Assembly (NCBI RefSeq): GCF_900091415.1
Contig: NZ_FMHU01000001.1
Coordinates: 3,162,001-3,226,000, forward strand
Reading direction: 5' to 3'
From: Micromonospora inyonensis
GTDB taxonomy: Bacteria > Actinomycetota > Actinomycetes > Mycobacteriales > Micromonosporaceae
Length of the DNA: 64,000 nucleotides
Shown in pieces: positions 45,622 through 54,789 of this stretch. The notes beneath the pieces were generated by a model that saw nothing but the letters and a program-made list of their open reading frames with translations, was not told the DNA's origin and searched no databases. A program made the translations under genes and the position numbers. Position 1 is the first letter of the stretch; each line of letters opens with the position of its first letter.

Positions 45622-47153
45622 GTCAGCCAGCCCTTCCGTCGGCGTACCGCCCGACGCCAGGTGTCCGGGAGGTCGGCGCGGGCCCGGCGGACCTCGGCCC
45701 GCTCCCGTTCGGCCAGCCGACCGGCGGTCACCGCCAGGGTCGGGTCGTCGGGGTGTGCCAGGGCCAGCGCCGTCCAGGTCTCGGCGGCGACGGCCGCGTC
45801 CTGGTGCGCGCCGAGCAGCGCCTGGCTCTCCCGGACCGCCCGGGCCAGCTTCCCGGCGCCCGCACCCAGCACCGGGGCGACCGCCTCCAGCGCGTAGCGG
45901 ACCCGCTTGGCCTCCTTGCGGACGTCGTGCCACTGCTCGTCCGGCCCGAGCGGGTCGAGCGCGGGTACCCCGCCGTGTCGGCCGGTGCCGTGCGCCAGCC
46001 GGCGCCACGGTTTCCGGACCAGCCGGGGCAGCGCCTTCTCCGCCGGGGTGTCCGCCTTCGAGGTGAGGCGGGGGGCGCGGTCCGCCGCCACCAGGGACTC
46101 GACCAGGGCGAGGTAGCGGGGAGAACGCAGCGCGTCGGCCAGGGCGGCGACCGCCTGCCGCTGCCCGGCGGCGAGCGCGGCGTCCAGCCGGCCCAGCGCG
46201 CCCGCGTCGAGCGGGTCGACCGGGTCGGCCGCGGCGGTGCGCCGCAGCCGGTCGCGGAGCACCTCGACGTCCCGGGCCTCGCCGAGCACCCCGCCGAGCC
46301 AACGCAGCTCGTCGGCGAGCGGGTCCGCCCAGGCGGCGTCGAGCAGCGGCGCGAAGGTGCGCAGGTCGCTGCGGAGCCGCCGGGTGCCGACCCGCATCTT
46401 CCGGACCGCCTCGACGTCGCCGGCCTCCTCGCCGAGGCGTACCAGCGGGTCGTAGCGGAGGATGCGGCGCACGCCGCGTCGGATCGCCTCGGCGACCGCG
46501 TCACCGGCGGTCGGCTCCGCCGGCAGCTCGCCCGGCCCGACCAGGTCCGGAGCCCGTCGCGCCGGCTTGCCGAGCGCCTTGACGTGCTTGGGAACGAACT
46601 CCGCCAGCCGCGCGCCCGCCGTGGTGAGCAGCGCGTCCACCCGGTCGAGCAGGTCGGAGTCGACGCTGCCGCGTTCGACCTCCACCTCCCGGAAGCTGAG
46701 GTCGACCACGTCGGTCGCGCCCCCGGCGGCCAGCGAGGTCACCTGGTCCTCGACCACCTCGGCGAGCAGCCCGCCGTCGCCGTCGCGCAGTTCGCGGCGT
46801 TCCCGGGCCGTGCTGACCAGGGCGACCGCGACCAGCGGCGCACCCCGGTGGTACGCGGTGACCAGCGCGACCAGCTCCGCCGGCACGGCGTCCGCTGGCC
46901 CCGGCCGGGAGATCTCGTGCCGGACCCCGGGGGAGTCGGTGGGCAGCTTCACCGTCCAGGGCAGCTCGTCACCCTCGCGGTGCCGCAGCGAGACCCCGGT
47001 CCGGGCCAGTCGCAGGTCGGCGGTGTCGAAGTAGGTGGCGACCAGGGTCACCGGGGCAGGGCTGTCGACCCGGCCCCCGGCGGGCACGGCGGGGGACAGG
47101 TCCGGCAGCCGGAAGTCGGCCGGCACCGCGTACTTGCGCTCCTGTTCGACCAT
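45618..47153 (-). CDS. CYTH-CHAD domain protein
   Basis: 511 residues from an ATG with TAGTCT 6 nt upstream (leaderless). The CYTH domain occupies about 1-200, starting VEQERKYAVPADFRLPDL (the ExExK element is present as EQERK), with charged strands such as LVATYFDTADLRLARTGVSLRHR. A CHAD domain follows (about 220-505) with conserved His/Arg/Lys positions in EAVRKMRVGTRRLRSDLRTF and WHDVRKEAKRVRYALEAV. CHAD domains bind polyphosphate and CYTH domains act on triphosphates. Neighbouring ppk makes a joint role in polyphosphate metabolism likely. Confidence 0.93.
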   Translation of the reverse strand: MVEQERKYAVPADFRLPDLSPAVPAGGRVDSPAPVTLVATYFDTADLRLARTGVSLRHREGDELPWTVKLPTDSPGVRHEISRPGPADAVPAELVALVTAYHRGAPLVAVALVSTARERRELRDGDGGLLAEVVEDQVTSLAAGGATDVVDLSFREVEVERGSVDSDLLDRVDALLTTAGARLAEFVPKHVKALGKPARRAPDLVGPGELPAEPTAGDAVAEAIRRGVRRILRYDPLVRLGEEAGDVEAVRKMRVGTRRLRSDLRTFAPLLDAAWADPLADELRWLGGVLGEARDVEVLRDRLRRTAAADPVDPLDAGALGRLDAALAAGQRQAVAALADALRSPRYLALVESLVAADRAPRLTSKADTPAEKALPRLVRKPWRRLAHGTGRHGGVPALDPLGPDEQWHDVRKEAKRVRYALEAVAPVLGAGAGKLARAVRESQALLGAHQDAAVAAETWTALALAHPDDPTLAVTAGRLAERERAEVRRARADLPDTWRRAVRRRKGWLT

Positions 47154-47179
47154 CGCCCCAGACTATGCCGCCCGCCCGG

Positions 47180-49594
47180 TCAGCCCGCGGTGCCGCCGAC
47201 CCGGCGCAGCAGCAGCTCCTGGAGGTGTTGCAGCGGGGCGTCCGGGGTGCTCTCCCGGCGGCTCCAGGTGCCGTCGGCGGCCAGCTCGAAGGCGTCCACC
47301 TCGGGGCTCATCGCGGCGGTCAGCACGTGGTCCAGTTCGGCGCGGGCGACCGGGTCGCCCACCTGGACCAGCGCCTCCACCCGGCGGTCCAGGTTGCGGT
47401 GCATCAGGTCGGCCGAGCCCATCCAGAACTCCGCCGCGCCGTCGTTGCCGAACCGGAAGATCCGGGAGTGCTCCAGGAACCGGCCGAGAATCGACCGGAC
47501 CCGGATGTTCTCCGACAGCCCCGGTACGCCGGGACGTAGCGTGCACATGCCCCGGATGATCAGGTCCACGTGCACCCCGGCCCGGGAGGCCCGGTAGAGC
47601 GCGTCGGTCACCTCCTCGTCGACCAGGGAGTTCACCTTGATCTGCACCAGTCCGGGCGCGCCGAGCCGGGTGTGCGCGATCTCCCGTTCGATCCGCTCGA
47701 TCAGGCCCCGCCGGATGCCCTGCGGGGCGACCAGCAGCCGCCGGTACGTGGTCTGCCGGCTGTAGCCGGTGAGCACGTTGAACAGGTCGGTCAGGTCCGC
47801 GCCGATCTCCGGGTCGGCGGTGAGCACCCCGAAGTCCTCGTACAGCCGGGCGGTCTTCGGGTGGTAGTTGCCGGTGCCGATGTGGCAGTAGCGGCGGATC
47901 TGGTTGCCCTCCTGGCGTACCACCAGGGACGTCTTGCAGTGCGTCTTCAGCCCCACCAGGCCGTAGACCACGTGGCAGCCGGCCCGCTCCAGGGTGCGGG
48001 CCCAGCCGATGTTCGCCACCTCGTCGAAGCGGGCCTTCAGCTCGACCAGCACCACCACCTGCTTGCCGGCCGCGGCGGCGTCGACCAGCGCGTCGACGAT
48101 GGGGGAGTCGCCGCTGGTGCGGTAGAGGGTCTGCTTGATGGCCAGCACGTCCGGGTCGGCGGCGGCCTGCTCGACGAAGCGCTGCACGCTGGTCGCGAAC
48201 GAGTGGTACGGGTGGTGCACCAGCACGTCCCCGTCCCGCAGGGTCGCGAAGACGCTGCGCGGCACCTCCCCCTCGGTGAGCCTGGGATGGGTGGCCGGGA
48301 CGAACGGCGGGTCCTTCAGGTCGGGGCGGTCCGCCTCGCCGTAGAGCTGCCAGAGTGCCGAGAGGTCCAGCAGGCCGCGGACCCGCAGCACGTCGGTGGC
48401 GTCCATGTCCAGTTCCCGGACGAGCAGCTCCAGCATGTGGTCGGAGATGGAGGCGGCGACCTCCAGGCGCACCGGCGGGCCGAAGCGGCGGCGGGCCAGC
48501 TCCCGCTCCAGCGCCTGGAGGAGGTCCTCGTCGCGGTCCTCGTCGACCTCCAGCTCGGCGTTGCGGGTGACCCGGAAGGGGTGGCACTCCACCACCTGCA
48601 TGCCGGAGAAGAGCTGTCCCAGGTGCGCCGAGATCAGCTCCTCGACCGGCAGGAACCGGACCCCGGCCAGGTCCCGGCAGACCCGGACGAACCGGGGGAC
48701 GTTGTTCGGCACCTTCACCCGGGCGAACAGCTCGGCCCCGCCGTGCGGGTCGCGGACCGTCACCGCGAGGTTGAGCGACCGCCCGGAGATGTACGGGAAC
48801 GGGTGCGCCGGGTCGACGGCCAGCGGGGTCAGCACCGGGAAGATCTGCTCGCGGAAGTAGGTGCGCAGCCGTTCCCGCTCGGGGTCACCGAGGTCGGACC
48901 AGTTCAGCAGGTGGATGTCCTCGGCGGCCAGCTTCGGCTGGACGTCGTCGACGAAGCAGGTGGCGTGCCGGCCGACCAGTCCGGCGGCCTTTCCCGCGAC
49001 CAGGTCGAGCTGGGTGCGCAGCGGCATCCGGTCGCCGCCACGGACCGGCAGGCCGGCCTGGAGGCGTCGCTTCAACCCGGCCACCCGGACCATGTAGAAC
49101 TCGTCGAGGTTGCTGGCGAAGATGGCCAGGAACTTGGCCCGTTCCAGCAGCGGGGTGCGTGGGTCCTCGGCCAGGGTGAGCACCCGGGCGTTGAAGTCGA
49201 GCCAGGCGAGTTCGCGGTTGAGGAAGCGGTCCTCGGGCAGCGGCTCCGGCGCCGGTCCGCCACCGGTGAGGTCGGGACCGTCCGGCCCGGCGTCGGCGGG
49301 AACGTGCCCGGCGTCGGCGGGAACGTGCCCGGCGTCGGCCGTAGGGACCTGCTCGGGGTCGACGACCTCCTCCAGCCCGGCGGACGCCGCGCCGCCGGCA
49401 CCCGGTCCCGGCTGTCCGTCGCCGACCCGGCCGTCGACGTCGCTGGCGGTGGTCCCGGCCCCGCCGCCGGGGGTGGCACCGGCGGGCACGTCGGAACCCA
49501 CGGCGGTGGTGTCGGCCGGGTCGGCGCCCACCGGGCCGGACGGCTCGGGGGTGCGGCGTGGGCGGACCGGGCGGCGGCGCGGAGGGGTGCTCAC
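47180..49594 (-). CDS. ppk: Polyphosphate kinase 1
   Basis: 804 residues from GTG 49594; CATGAT lies 6 nt upstream and a PHO-box-like repeat just beyond, so the start is probably leaderless. The conserved core starts at [17 protein letters not shown] (about 121); the histidines for autophosphorylation lie in [18 protein letters not shown] (about 555) and [23 protein letters not shown] (about 577-590). The first ~115 residues are a variable Ala/Asp/Gly/Pro region with GHVPADA repeats that most PPK1 proteins lack. It makes polyphosphate from ATP. Stop is 27 bp before CYTH-CHAD. Confidence 0.96.
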   Translation of the reverse strand: MSTPPRRRPVRPRRTPEPSGPVGADPADTTAVGSDVPAGATPGGGAGTTASDVDGRVGDGQPGPGAGGAASAGLEEVVDPEQVPTADAGHVPADAGHVPADAGPDGPDLTGGGPAPEPLPEDRFLNRELAWLDFNARVLTLAEDPRTPLLERAKFLAIFASNLDEFYMVRVAGLKRRLQAGLPVRGGDRMPLRTQLDLVAGKAAGLVGRHATCFVDDVQPKLAAEDIHLLNWSDLGDPERERLRTYFREQIFPVLTPLAVDPAHPFPYISGRSLNLAVTVRDPHGGAELFARVKVPNNVPRFVRVCRDLAGVRFLPVEELISAHLGQLFSGMQVVECHPFRVTRNAELEVDEDRDEDLLQALERELARRRFGPPVRLEVAASISDHMLELLVRELDMDATDVLRVRGLLDLSALWQLYGEADRPDLKDPPFVPATHPRLTEGEVPRSVFATLRDGDVLVHHPYHSFATSVQRFVEQAAADPDVLAIKQTLYRTSGDSPIVDALVDAAAAGKQVVVLVELKARFDEVANIGWARTLERAGCHVVYGLVGLKTHCKTSLVVRQEGNQIRRYCHIGTGNYHPKTARLYEDFGVLTADPEIGADLTDLFNVLTGYSRQTTYRRLLVAPQGIRRGLIERIEREIAHTRLGAPGLVQIKVNSLVDEEVTDALYRASRAGVHVDLIIRGMCTLRPGVPGLSENIRVRSILGRFLEHSRIFRFGNDGAAEFWMGSADLMHRNLDRRVEALVQVGDPVARAELDHVLTAAMSPEVDAFELAADGTWSRRESTPDAPLQHLQELLLRRVGGTAG

Positions 49595-49600
49595 CCCGCC

Positions 49601-49634
49601 ATCATGACCCGACGAGGGTGAACGCGAAATGAAC
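49601..49634 (-). promoter_or_regulatory. PHO-box-like repeat and -10 of ppk
   Basis: Minus strand: two adjacent 11-nt units GTTCATTTCGC and GTTCACCCTCG (49634-49613), the direct-repeat form bound by PhoP in streptomycetes, followed 6 nt before the GTG by CATGAT (49606-49601). If transcription starts at the GTG, the repeat covers about -40 to -19, overlapping -35. Confidence 0.65.
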
Positions 49635-49648
49635 TTGCGCAGCCCAGG

Positions 49649-50512
49649 TCAGTCCATGGTCGGCAAGGTCACCCTCACAATCGCCCCGGCGGTGTCCCGG
49701 TCGACGCGGACCCGTTGGCCGAGGCGGAGCAGGCGCAGCCCGGAGGCGTCGAAGGCGTGGGCCGGGAAGGACAGCTCGGTGCCGTCGTCGAGGAGCAGCG
49801 TCCCGGTGCGTGTCGCGCCGTCGAAGGTGGCCACCGTGCCCTGCATGCCCGCACCGTACACCCGCCCGGGGCAGCCGGGGGCGGCGGCCGGGCAGCGGGG
49901 CGCGGCCAGCGCGGCGGTGTGCGGGCCCAGCCCGAGTCGGGCGGCCTCCGCGAGGTCTGCCGGAGTGTCCACGTCCCGGCGCAGGGTCGGCCAGCCGCCG
50001 GCCAGGGGGAGCGCCCCGCTGGCGGCGTGCGCGGCGGCCGAACCGGCCCCGAAGCGCGGGTCCAGCGGTACACCGGCCGGTGCGGCGAGCAGCACCGTGC
50101 CGTCCCCCGTGGCGTCGGCGACGAAGTGGCGTACCCCCGGGGTGCCGGCGGCGGCCCGCAGCGCCGCGCCCAGGTCGGCCGGGAGCAGCGCGGGCAGGTC
50201 GGCGGTGAGCCCGGCCACCGGACCGCCGGCGGTCTCCGCGCCGTGCCGCAGCGCGGCGTTGAGCCCGGCGTCCGGGACGTCGGGCAGCACCCGCGCGCCC
50301 GCCGAGCGGACCGCCGGGGCGACCCGGGGGTCGTCGGTCACCACCAGCAGGGCGGCCACCGCGTCGCAGGCGAGCACCGCGCGGACCGTGTCGAGGGCGA
50401 GGGCGAGGGCCAGGGACTCGTGCGGTACGCCCGGCAGTGCACCGCGTAGTCTGCTCTTCGCCACGTCAAGGCGCTTCACCGGCACCACCACGGTCCAGCT
50501 CGGCTCGCTCAC
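49649..50512 (-). CDS. cofC: 2-phospho-L-lactate guanylyltransferase (CofC) fused to a cold-shock-like domain
   Basis: 287 residues from GTG 50512, with CAGGAT 6 nt upstream (leaderless). Residues 1-205 match CofC/FbiD of F420 synthesis: WTVVVPVKRLDVAKSRLRG, VTDDPRVAPAVRSAGARVL, GLNAALRHGAE, ADLPALLPADL, RRDVDTPADLAEAARLGLG. It activates 2-phospholactate or phosphoenolpyruvate with GTP. After a Pro/Ala linker, the last 65 residues (MQGTVATFDGATRTGTLLLDDGTELSF ... LRLGQRVRVDRDTAGAIVRVTLP) look like a cold-shock/OB-type barrel. An internal ATG at 49846 could start that part separately but has no ribosome-binding site. Confidence 0.85.
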   Translation of the reverse strand: MSEPSWTVVVPVKRLDVAKSRLRGALPGVPHESLALALALDTVRAVLACDAVAALLVVTDDPRVAPAVRSAGARVLPDVPDAGLNAALRHGAETAGGPVAGLTADLPALLPADLGAALRAAAGTPGVRHFVADATGDGTVLLAAPAGVPLDPRFGAGSAAAHAASGALPLAGGWPTLRRDVDTPADLAEAARLGLGPHTAALAAPRCPAAAPGCPGRVYGAGMQGTVATFDGATRTGTLLLDDGTELSFPAHAFDASGLRLLRLGQRVRVDRDTAGAIVRVTLPTMD

Positions 50513-50636
50513 TGGCTCATCCTGCCCCAGCCGGGGCGCGGCACCCTCGCTGGCCCCGACCGGGGGAAGCAGGCATGATTTCGCTGCGGGCGTCACCGGT
50601 GGACGCGGTCGCGGGGCGGTGGAACGAGGAGGCAGC

Positions 50637-51392
50637 GTGGCACGGCGCAGGCTGGGATTCTGGCAGTGGTTCGCCGTGGTGCTGGTCAAGCCCGTGATGA
50701 CCGTCTGGACGCGGCGCACCTGGATCGGCATGGAGCACATCCCGCGCGACGGTGGGGTGATCATCGTCCCCAACCACCTCTCGCACGCCGACCCGCTGGT
50801 CTCCGCGCACTTCGTCTACGACGCCGGTCGGTGGCCGCGCTACCTCGGCAAGGCCAGCGTCTTCCGGGTTCCGCTGGTGGGGTCGATCCTGCACCGCTGC
50901 CGCCAGATCCCGGTCGAGCGGGGCACCGTGGACGCGGCCCGCTCCCTCGACGCCCTGGTCGCCGCGCTGGACGAGGGCGGTGCGGTGATCATCTATCCGG
51001 AGGGGACGCTCACCAGGGAGCCCGACCTGTGGCCGATGCGCGGGAAGACCGGGGCGGCCCGGCTCGCCCTGGCCACCGGAGCGCCGGTGGTCCCGCTCGC
51101 GATGTGGGGCCCGGAGAAGATCATCGACTCCCGGCGCAACCGGGTGAGCCTGCGTCCGAGGATCCCGGTCACCGTGACCGCCGGCCCGCCGGTCGACCTG
51201 AGCCGCTGGGCGGACGCGCCACCGACCAAGGCGACCCTGGAGGAGATGACCGACGAGATCATGCTCCGGATCCGCGACCTGCTCGCCGGGATCCGCGGCG
51301 GCACACCACCGCCGCTGTGGCAACGCCCGGGACGTCCGGGCGCGCTCGGAGCGAGCCGGGACGGCATCGAGGAACCGGGGGGTGGCGCGTGA
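50637..51392 (+). CDS. plsC: 1-acyl-sn-glycerol-3-phosphate acyltransferase-family protein
   Basis: 251 residues from GTG with GAGGAGG upstream. The acyltransferase motif NHLSHADP (HX4D, about 41-48) and the substrate-binding YPEGTLTRE (about 121-129) are both present, with VERG at about 92. It transfers an acyl group to lysophosphatidate or a related acceptor at the membrane; the N-terminal hydrophobic stretch ([14 protein letters not shown]) fits interfacial binding. Its stop overlaps the gpsA start, joining two steps of phospholipid synthesis. Confidence 0.93.
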   Translation: MARRRLGFWQWFAVVLVKPVMTVWTRRTWIGMEHIPRDGGVIIVPNHLSHADPLVSAHFVYDAGRWPRYLGKASVFRVPLVGSILHRCRQIPVERGTVDAARSLDALVAALDEGGAVIIYPEGTLTREPDLWPMRGKTGAARLALATGAPVVPLAMWGPEKIIDSRRNRVSLRPRIPVTVTAGPPVDLSRWADAPPTKATLEEMTDEIMLRIRDLLAGIRGGTPPPLWQRPGRPGALGASRDGIEEPGGGA

Positions 51393-52414
51393 CCGCGAGA
51401 AGGGACCCGGCGGCGATGAGCGGGCACGTGGCGGTGCTCGGGGCCGGGTCCTGGGGCACGGCGTTCGCCAAGATCCTTGCCGACGCGGGCCGGGAGGTGG
51501 CGATCTGGGCGCGGCGGCCACCGGTCGCCGAGGCGATCCGGCTCCGGGGGCGCAACCCGGAGTACCTGCCCGACCTGCGCCTGCCGCACCGGGTGACGGC
51601 CACCGGCGACGCCGTCGAGGCGATCTCCGGGGCCGAGGTGGTGGTACTGGCGGTGCCGTCGCAGACGCTGCGGGGCAACCTCGCCGAGTGGGCCAGCCAC
51701 CTGGAGCCGGACGCCACCCTGGTCTCCCTGATGAAGGGGATCGAGCTGGGCACCACCAAGCGGATGAGCGAGGTGATCGTGGAGACCGCCAAGGTGGCGG
51801 CGGACCGGGTGGTGGTGGTCTCCGGCCCCAACCTGGCCCCCGAGATCGCCGCCGGGCAGCCGGCCGCCACGGTGGTCGCCTGCACCGACATCGGGCGGGC
51901 CACCCTGGTGCAGCGCGCGGTCACCACGCCGTACTTCCGGCCGTACACCAACGACGACGTGATCGGCTGCGAGCTGGGTGGGGCGGTCAAGAACGTGATC
52001 GCCCTGGCGTACGGCATCGCCACCGCGATGGGCTTCGGGGACAATACCCGCGCCATGCTGATCACCCGGGGGCTGGCCGAGACCGCCCGGCTGGGCGTGG
52101 CGCTCGGCGCGGACCCGCTGACCTTCGCCGGCCTGGCCGGCATGGGTGACCTGGTCGGCACCTGCTCGTCGCCGTTGTCGCGCAACCGTACGTTCGGCGA
52201 GCACCTGGGCCGGGGGGAGACCCTGGAGCAGGCGCAGGTGGCCACCCGGCAGACCGCCGAGGGGGTCAAGAGCTGCCTGGCGATCCGCGACCTGGCCCGT
52301 GCGCACAGGGTGGAGATGCCCATCACCGAGCAGGTCGAACGGGTCTGTCACGAGGGCGTCGACCCGCGTCTGGCGGTCCGGGCGCTGATGAGTCGCACCA
52401 CGAAGCCGGAGTAG
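51389..52414 (+). CDS. gpsA: Glycerol-3-phosphate dehydrogenase [NAD(P)+]
   Basis: 341 residues from GTG 51389 (GTGA overlap with plsC); ATG 51416 would start right at the conserved [21 protein letters not shown] and is an alternative. The dinucleotide motif GAGSWGTA, catalytic Lys in [14 protein letters not shown] (about 200) and [23 protein letters not shown] are all present. It reduces dihydroxyacetone phosphate to sn-glycerol 3-phosphate, the backbone used by PlsC-type enzymes. Confidence 0.97.
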   Translation: MTARRDPAAMSGHVAVLGAGSWGTAFAKILADAGREVAIWARRPPVAEAIRLRGRNPEYLPDLRLPHRVTATGDAVEAISGAEVVVLAVPSQTLRGNLAEWASHLEPDATLVSLMKGIELGTTKRMSEVIVETAKVAADRVVVVSGPNLAPEIAAGQPAATVVACTDIGRATLVQRAVTTPYFRPYTNDDVIGCELGGAVKNVIALAYGIATAMGFGDNTRAMLITRGLAETARLGVALGADPLTFAGLAGMGDLVGTCSSPLSRNRTFGEHLGRGETLEQAQVATRQTAEGVKSCLAIRDLARAHRVEMPITEQVERVCHEGVDPRLAVRALMSRTTKPE

Positions 52415-52419
52415 GACGG

Positions 52420-53568
52420 ATGGACGCGGGGGAGCCGGGAAGCGCCCTGCCGGTCGACTGGGCGGACGGGACCCGCTGCGTGCATGCCGGACTGCCCGAA
52501 CCCGCCCCGGGGCAGCCGTTCCTGCCCGGTCCGGTCTTCGCCGCGCCGTACCACCTCGACCCGTGGCAGGGGCCGGCGGGCAGCCCGAACGGCTACGGCC
52601 GCCCGGACAACCCGACCCGCCGGCTGCTCGAGGCGGCGATCGGGGAACTGGAGGGGGGCGACTGCCGGGTCTTCGCCAGCGGCCAGGCCGCGATCACCGG
52701 GCTGCTGCTGGCCGTGCTGCGTCCCGGGGACACCGTGCTGCTTCCTGCCGACGGGTACTTCCCGGTCCGGTCCTTCGCCACCGACACCCTCGCCGGGATC
52801 GGGGTCACGGTGGGGTTCGCGCCGACCGCCGGACCGTACCCGACGCTTCACGGCATACGCCTGGTGCTGCTGGAGACCCCGGCAAACCCCGGCCTGGACG
52901 TCTGCGACGTCGCCGCGCTGGCGGAGCGGGCGCACGCCGCCGGGGCGCTGCTCGCGGTGGACAACACCACCGCCACCCCGCTCGGGCAACGCCCGCTGGA
53001 CCTCGGCGCGGACCTGGTGGTCGCCTCCGGCACCAAGGCCCTGACCGGTCACTCCGACCTGCTGCTCGGCTACGTCGCCAGCCGGTCGGCCGAGCTGCTG
53101 GCGACGGTGACCGCCTGGCGCACCACCACCGGCGCGGTGCCCGGCGCGTTCGACGCCTGGCTGGCGCACCGCTCGCTGGCCACCCTGGACCTGCGGCTGG
53201 CCCGGCAGTCGGCGAACGCCGGGGCGGTGGCCCGGCTGCTCGCCGACCGTCCCGACGTGACCGGGGTGCGCTGGCCGGGGCTGCCCGACGACCCGTCCCA
53301 TCCGGTGGCGTCGGTCCAGATGCGCCGGCTGCCGGGGATCGTCTCGTTCGACCTCGGCGACGCCGGGCGGGTCGCCCGGTTCGTCGCGGCGTCGCGGCTG
53401 GTCGCCGCCGCCACCTCGTTCGGTGGGCTGCACACCACCGCCGACCGGCGGGCCCAGTGGGGCGACGACACCGCGCCGGGCTTCGTCCGGCTCTCCTGCG
53501 GCGTGGAGGACACCGCCGACCTGGTGGCCGACCTGACCGCCGCCCTGAACGCCGTGTCCCCGGCGTGA
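52420..53568 (+). CDS. Cys/Met-metabolism PLP enzyme (cystathionine gamma-lyase-like)
   Basis: 382 residues; starts 5 bp after gpsA. Family features: RPDNPTRRLLEAAIGELEGGDCRVFASGQAAI (PLP phosphate-binding Gly-Gln), LETPANPGLDVCDVAALA, VDNTTATPLGQRPLDLGADLVVASGTKALTGHSDLLLG with the PLP lysine in GTKALTGH (about 209). It acts on sulphur amino acids such as cystathionine or methionine; the exact reaction is uncertain. The stop overlaps the following methyltransferase start by 4 nt. Confidence 0.9.
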   Translation: MDAGEPGSALPVDWADGTRCVHAGLPEPAPGQPFLPGPVFAAPYHLDPWQGPAGSPNGYGRPDNPTRRLLEAAIGELEGGDCRVFASGQAAITGLLLAVLRPGDTVLLPADGYFPVRSFATDTLAGIGVTVGFAPTAGPYPTLHGIRLVLLETPANPGLDVCDVAALAERAHAAGALLAVDNTTATPLGQRPLDLGADLVVASGTKALTGHSDLLLGYVASRSAELLATVTAWRTTTGAVPGAFDAWLAHRSLATLDLRLARQSANAGAVARLLADRPDVTGVRWPGLPDDPSHPVASVQMRRLPGIVSFDLGDAGRVARFVAASRLVAAATSFGGLHTTADRRAQWGDDTAPGFVRLSCGVEDTADLVADLTAALNAVSPA

Positions 53569-54365
53569 CCGCGTATCCCGACCGCCCCGCCCTCGTGCAC
53601 CTGCTCCGCGCCGCCGGTTGTGTCTTCGCCGAGGACGAGGCGGACCTGCTCATCGCCGCCGCCGACTCACCCGCGACGCTGGCGGCGCTCGCCGACCGCC
53701 GGGTGGCCGGTGATCCCCTGGAACACCTGCTCGGGTGGGCCGAGTTCGGCGGCCTGCGGGTGTCCGTCGCACCGGGGGTGTTCGTGCCCCGGCGACGCAC
53801 CGCGTTGCTGGCCACCGCCGCCGAGGCGGTGGCCGGGCCGGAACCGGTGGTGGTGGAACTCTGCTGTGGCTCCGGGGCCGTCTCGCTGCTGCTGGCACGG
53901 CGGCTGCGGCCCCGCTGGCAGGCCGCCGCCGACGTCGACCAGGCCGCCGTCGCGTGCGCCCGGCGCAACCTGGCCGGGCTGGGCGTGCCGGTGTACGAGG
54001 GCGACCTGTTCGACCCGCTGCCGGCCCACTGGCGGGGTCGGCTGGACCTGGTCGTGGCGAACGCGCCGTACGTGCCGACGTCGGCGGTGGAGTTGATGCC
54101 GCCCGAGGCCCGCCTGCACGAGCCGACCGTGGCGCTGGACGGCGGATCGGACGGGCTCGCCGTGCTGCGCCGGCTGGCCGTGGACGCGGTGCGGTGGCTC
54201 GCCCCGGGCGGGCACCTGGTGGTGGAGGTCGGCGGGAGTCAGGTCGACGCGCTCTGCGCGGCGCTGGCCCGGTGTGGCCTGGTGCCCACGGTCACCCGCT
54301 CGGCGGAACTCGACGCGACCGCGGTCACCGCTCGCCTGGTCGGTGAGACCGCGACCGAGGGGTGA
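53565..54365 (+). CDS. HemK-like protein-glutamine methyltransferase-family protein
   Basis: 266 residues. A small helical N-terminal domain (DEADLLIAAADSPATLAALADRRVAGDPLEHLLGWAEFGGLRV, with EHLLGWAEF as in PrmC) precedes a Rossmann methyltransferase with VVELCCGSGAVSLLLARR (motif I). The catalytic NPPY of PrmC/HemK reads NAPYVP here (about 166), a common variant in the 'putative protein N(5)-glutamine methyltransferase' group. It probably modifies a protein Gln, but the target is unknown and it is unlikely to be the main release-factor methylase. Confidence 0.85.
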   Translation: MTAYPDRPALVHLLRAAGCVFAEDEADLLIAAADSPATLAALADRRVAGDPLEHLLGWAEFGGLRVSVAPGVFVPRRRTALLATAAEAVAGPEPVVVELCCGSGAVSLLLARRLRPRWQAAADVDQAAVACARRNLAGLGVPVYEGDLFDPLPAHWRGRLDLVVANAPYVPTSAVELMPPEARLHEPTVALDGGSDGLAVLRRLAVDAVRWLAPGGHLVVEVGGSQVDALCAALARCGLVPTVTRSAELDATAVTARLVGETATEG

Positions 54366-54388
54366 GCGGGATCGTCACCACCTGATCC

Positions 54389-54510
54389 GTGGAGTGCACC
54401 CGGTCGGACGCCCGCCGCAACAGCGAACGCCTGTGGCAGGCGGCGACGGCGCTCTTCGCCGAGCGCGGCCTGACCGTGCCGCTCAAGGAGATCGCCCGGG
54501 AGGCCGGAGC
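54389..54510 (+). pseudogene. TetR-family regulator fragment (N-terminus only)
   Basis: About 40 codons from a GTG read RSDARRNSERLWQAATALF, AERGLTVPLKEIAREAGA, the first helices of a TetR DNA-binding domain. The recognition helix (normally GVGIGTLYRHFP) and the ligand domain are missing; the frame runs into a hairpin (54525-54550) and unrelated sequence. A deletion or insertion removed the rest. Confidence 0.7.
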
Positions 54511-54524
54511 GGAGGAGGGGCCTG

Positions 54525-54550
54525 AGGAAGGGGTGGGTGGGCCCCTTCCT
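54525..54550 (+). repeat. Hairpin AGGAAGGGG...CCCCTTCCT at the TetR break
   Basis: 9-bp perfect arms (54525-54533, 54542-54550) with an 8-nt loop. It begins about 15 bp after the last TetR-like codon. It could be the terminator of the convergent DUF397 gene or a dispersed hairpin; it does not align with the 56-bp family over its length. Confidence 0.55.
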
Positions 54551-54577
54551 GTCGGGTGCAGGAAAGAGCCCGGTCCG

Positions 54578-54787
54578 TCACGCCCGGGCCGACGCGGGCG
54601 GAGCGCCGGCGAAGGCGGTCCAGACGGTCGGGGGGAAGAGGAGCACCGGGCCGTCCGGGTCCTTGGAGTCGCGGACCGCGACGGTGCCCGGGACGACCGC
54701 CATCTCCACGCAGGCGCCCTCGTCTCCACTGTGGCTGCTCTTGCGCCAACGGGCCGTGGCCAGCGCCGGATGGGCCGTCGGTGTCAT
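54578..54787 (-). CDS. DUF397 protein
   Basis: 69 residues with the family signature WRKSSHSGDEGACVEMA (about 14-30) and VAVRDSKDPDGPVLLFPPTVWTAF. DUF397 proteins are small, actinobacterial, and almost always encoded next to an XRE-DUF5753 regulator, as here (stop of the regulator is 2 bp upstream). In streptomycetes such pairs influence development or antibiotic production; some behave like antagonist pairs. Confidence 0.95.
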   Translation of the reverse strand: MTPTAHPALATARWRKSSHSGDEGACVEMAVVPGTVAVRDSKDPDGPVLLFPPTVWTAFAGAPPASARA

Positions 54788-54789
54788 GT

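Noticed and set aside
47570..49621. 683-codon plus frame opposite ppk
   Set aside because: Shadow of PPK1, whose catalytic motifs are on the minus strand.
54525..54550. Fifth copy of the 56-bp palindrome
   Set aside because: It lacks the TACCG...TTTTG centre and the TGTTTGC arms; only GGGG/CCCC pairing is shared.
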